From CAZVBV01 sp964578905 (GTDB taxonomy: Bacteria > Patescibacteriota > Gracilibacteria > UBA4473): a stretch of 13,598 bases of DNA. The translations under genes and the position numbers were made by a program. The stretch spans positions 1 to 13,598 of the forward strand of contig CAZOER010000026.1 of the NCBI GenBank assembly GCA_964578905.1, read 5' to 3'. The notes under the pieces are model-generated. The model ran no database searches, was not told the origin of the DNA, and saw only the letters and a program-made list of their open reading frames with translations. The number at the start of each line of letters is the position of its first letter. The first letter of the stretch is position 1. Positions 13,556 to 13,598 of the stretch are shown piece after piece.

Positions 13556-13598
13556 GGGATCGTAGCTCAGTTGGTTTAGAGCGCCGCCCTGTCACGGC
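13556..13598 (+). tRNA. tRNA-Asp (GUC), cut by the window end
   Basis: The 5' 43 nt of a tRNA: acceptor GGGATCG, TA at positions 8-9, D stem GCTC/GAGC around AGTTGGTTTA, anticodon stem starting CCGCC, and loop CTGTCAC with anticodon GTC. Bases GGC pair back at the edge. The variable loop, T arm and acceptor 3' strand lie outside the window. Confidence 0.93.

Overview
The window looks like chromosome from a streamlined, AT-leaning bacterium, most likely a member of the Candidate Phyla Radiation (Patescibacteria). This rests on tight gene packing, mixed housekeeping operons, a lone class II purE, a single-domain MGMT protein, several unrecognisable small helical proteins, and a surface-type protein ending in CxDG...DCGG...C repeats. 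No coding region contains an in-frame TGA, so the UGA=Gly code of Gracilibacteria/Absconditabacteria is unlikely. The placement is inference; no 16S or ribosomal protein is present.

Layout. 8-1366 (+) encodes an acidic lipoprotein with two related beta domains. It converges on a small unknown gene, 1764-1363 (-), and their stop codons overlap. That gene is divergent from leuS (1838-4228, +), with back-to-back promoters. After leuS comes an inverted pair of REP-type hairpins, then a REP-associated (Y1/HUH) transposase gene (4366-4818) that carries a third hairpin of the same type inside its coding sequence. Its stop overlaps the start of a minimal MGMT-domain gene (4815-5093), followed by a GT2 glycosyltransferase (5103-5921) and a helical unknown (5962-6444). 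The unknown converges, again with overlapping stops, on a minus-strand operon purE-hisS-recR (8798 down to 6441). Divergent from purE is a membrane-anchored protein with a histone H1-like lysine tail (8876-9376). Next are a spacer with repeat hairpins, a 677-residue three-TM protein with five Cys/Asp repeats (9619-11652), a second spacer with a related repeat ending in a T run, an NDP-sugar epimerase/dehydratase (11814-12785), an unknown with an internal repeat (12842-13462), and the 5' part of a tRNA-Asp gene (13556 to the window end).

Regulation. No gene has a convincing Shine-Dalgarno sequence. Several start codons instead lie 7-8 nt after a -10-like hexamer, which often has a -35-like hexamer 16-17 bp further upstream. 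Transcription would then begin at or next to the start codon, so leaderless mRNAs appear common here. This is the most coherent system-level signal in the window. The REP/transposase module with a hairpin inside its own gene, and a 20-of-21 bp match between the purE promoter region and the last coding gene, are the next most interesting.

How the genes work together. leuS, hisS and tRNA-Asp serve translation. RecR and the MGMT-domain protein serve DNA maintenance. PurE is a single purine-pathway step. The glycosyltransferase and the epimerase could both feed surface glycan synthesis. The lipoprotein, the YtxH-like protein and the Cys-repeat protein are envelope-facing.
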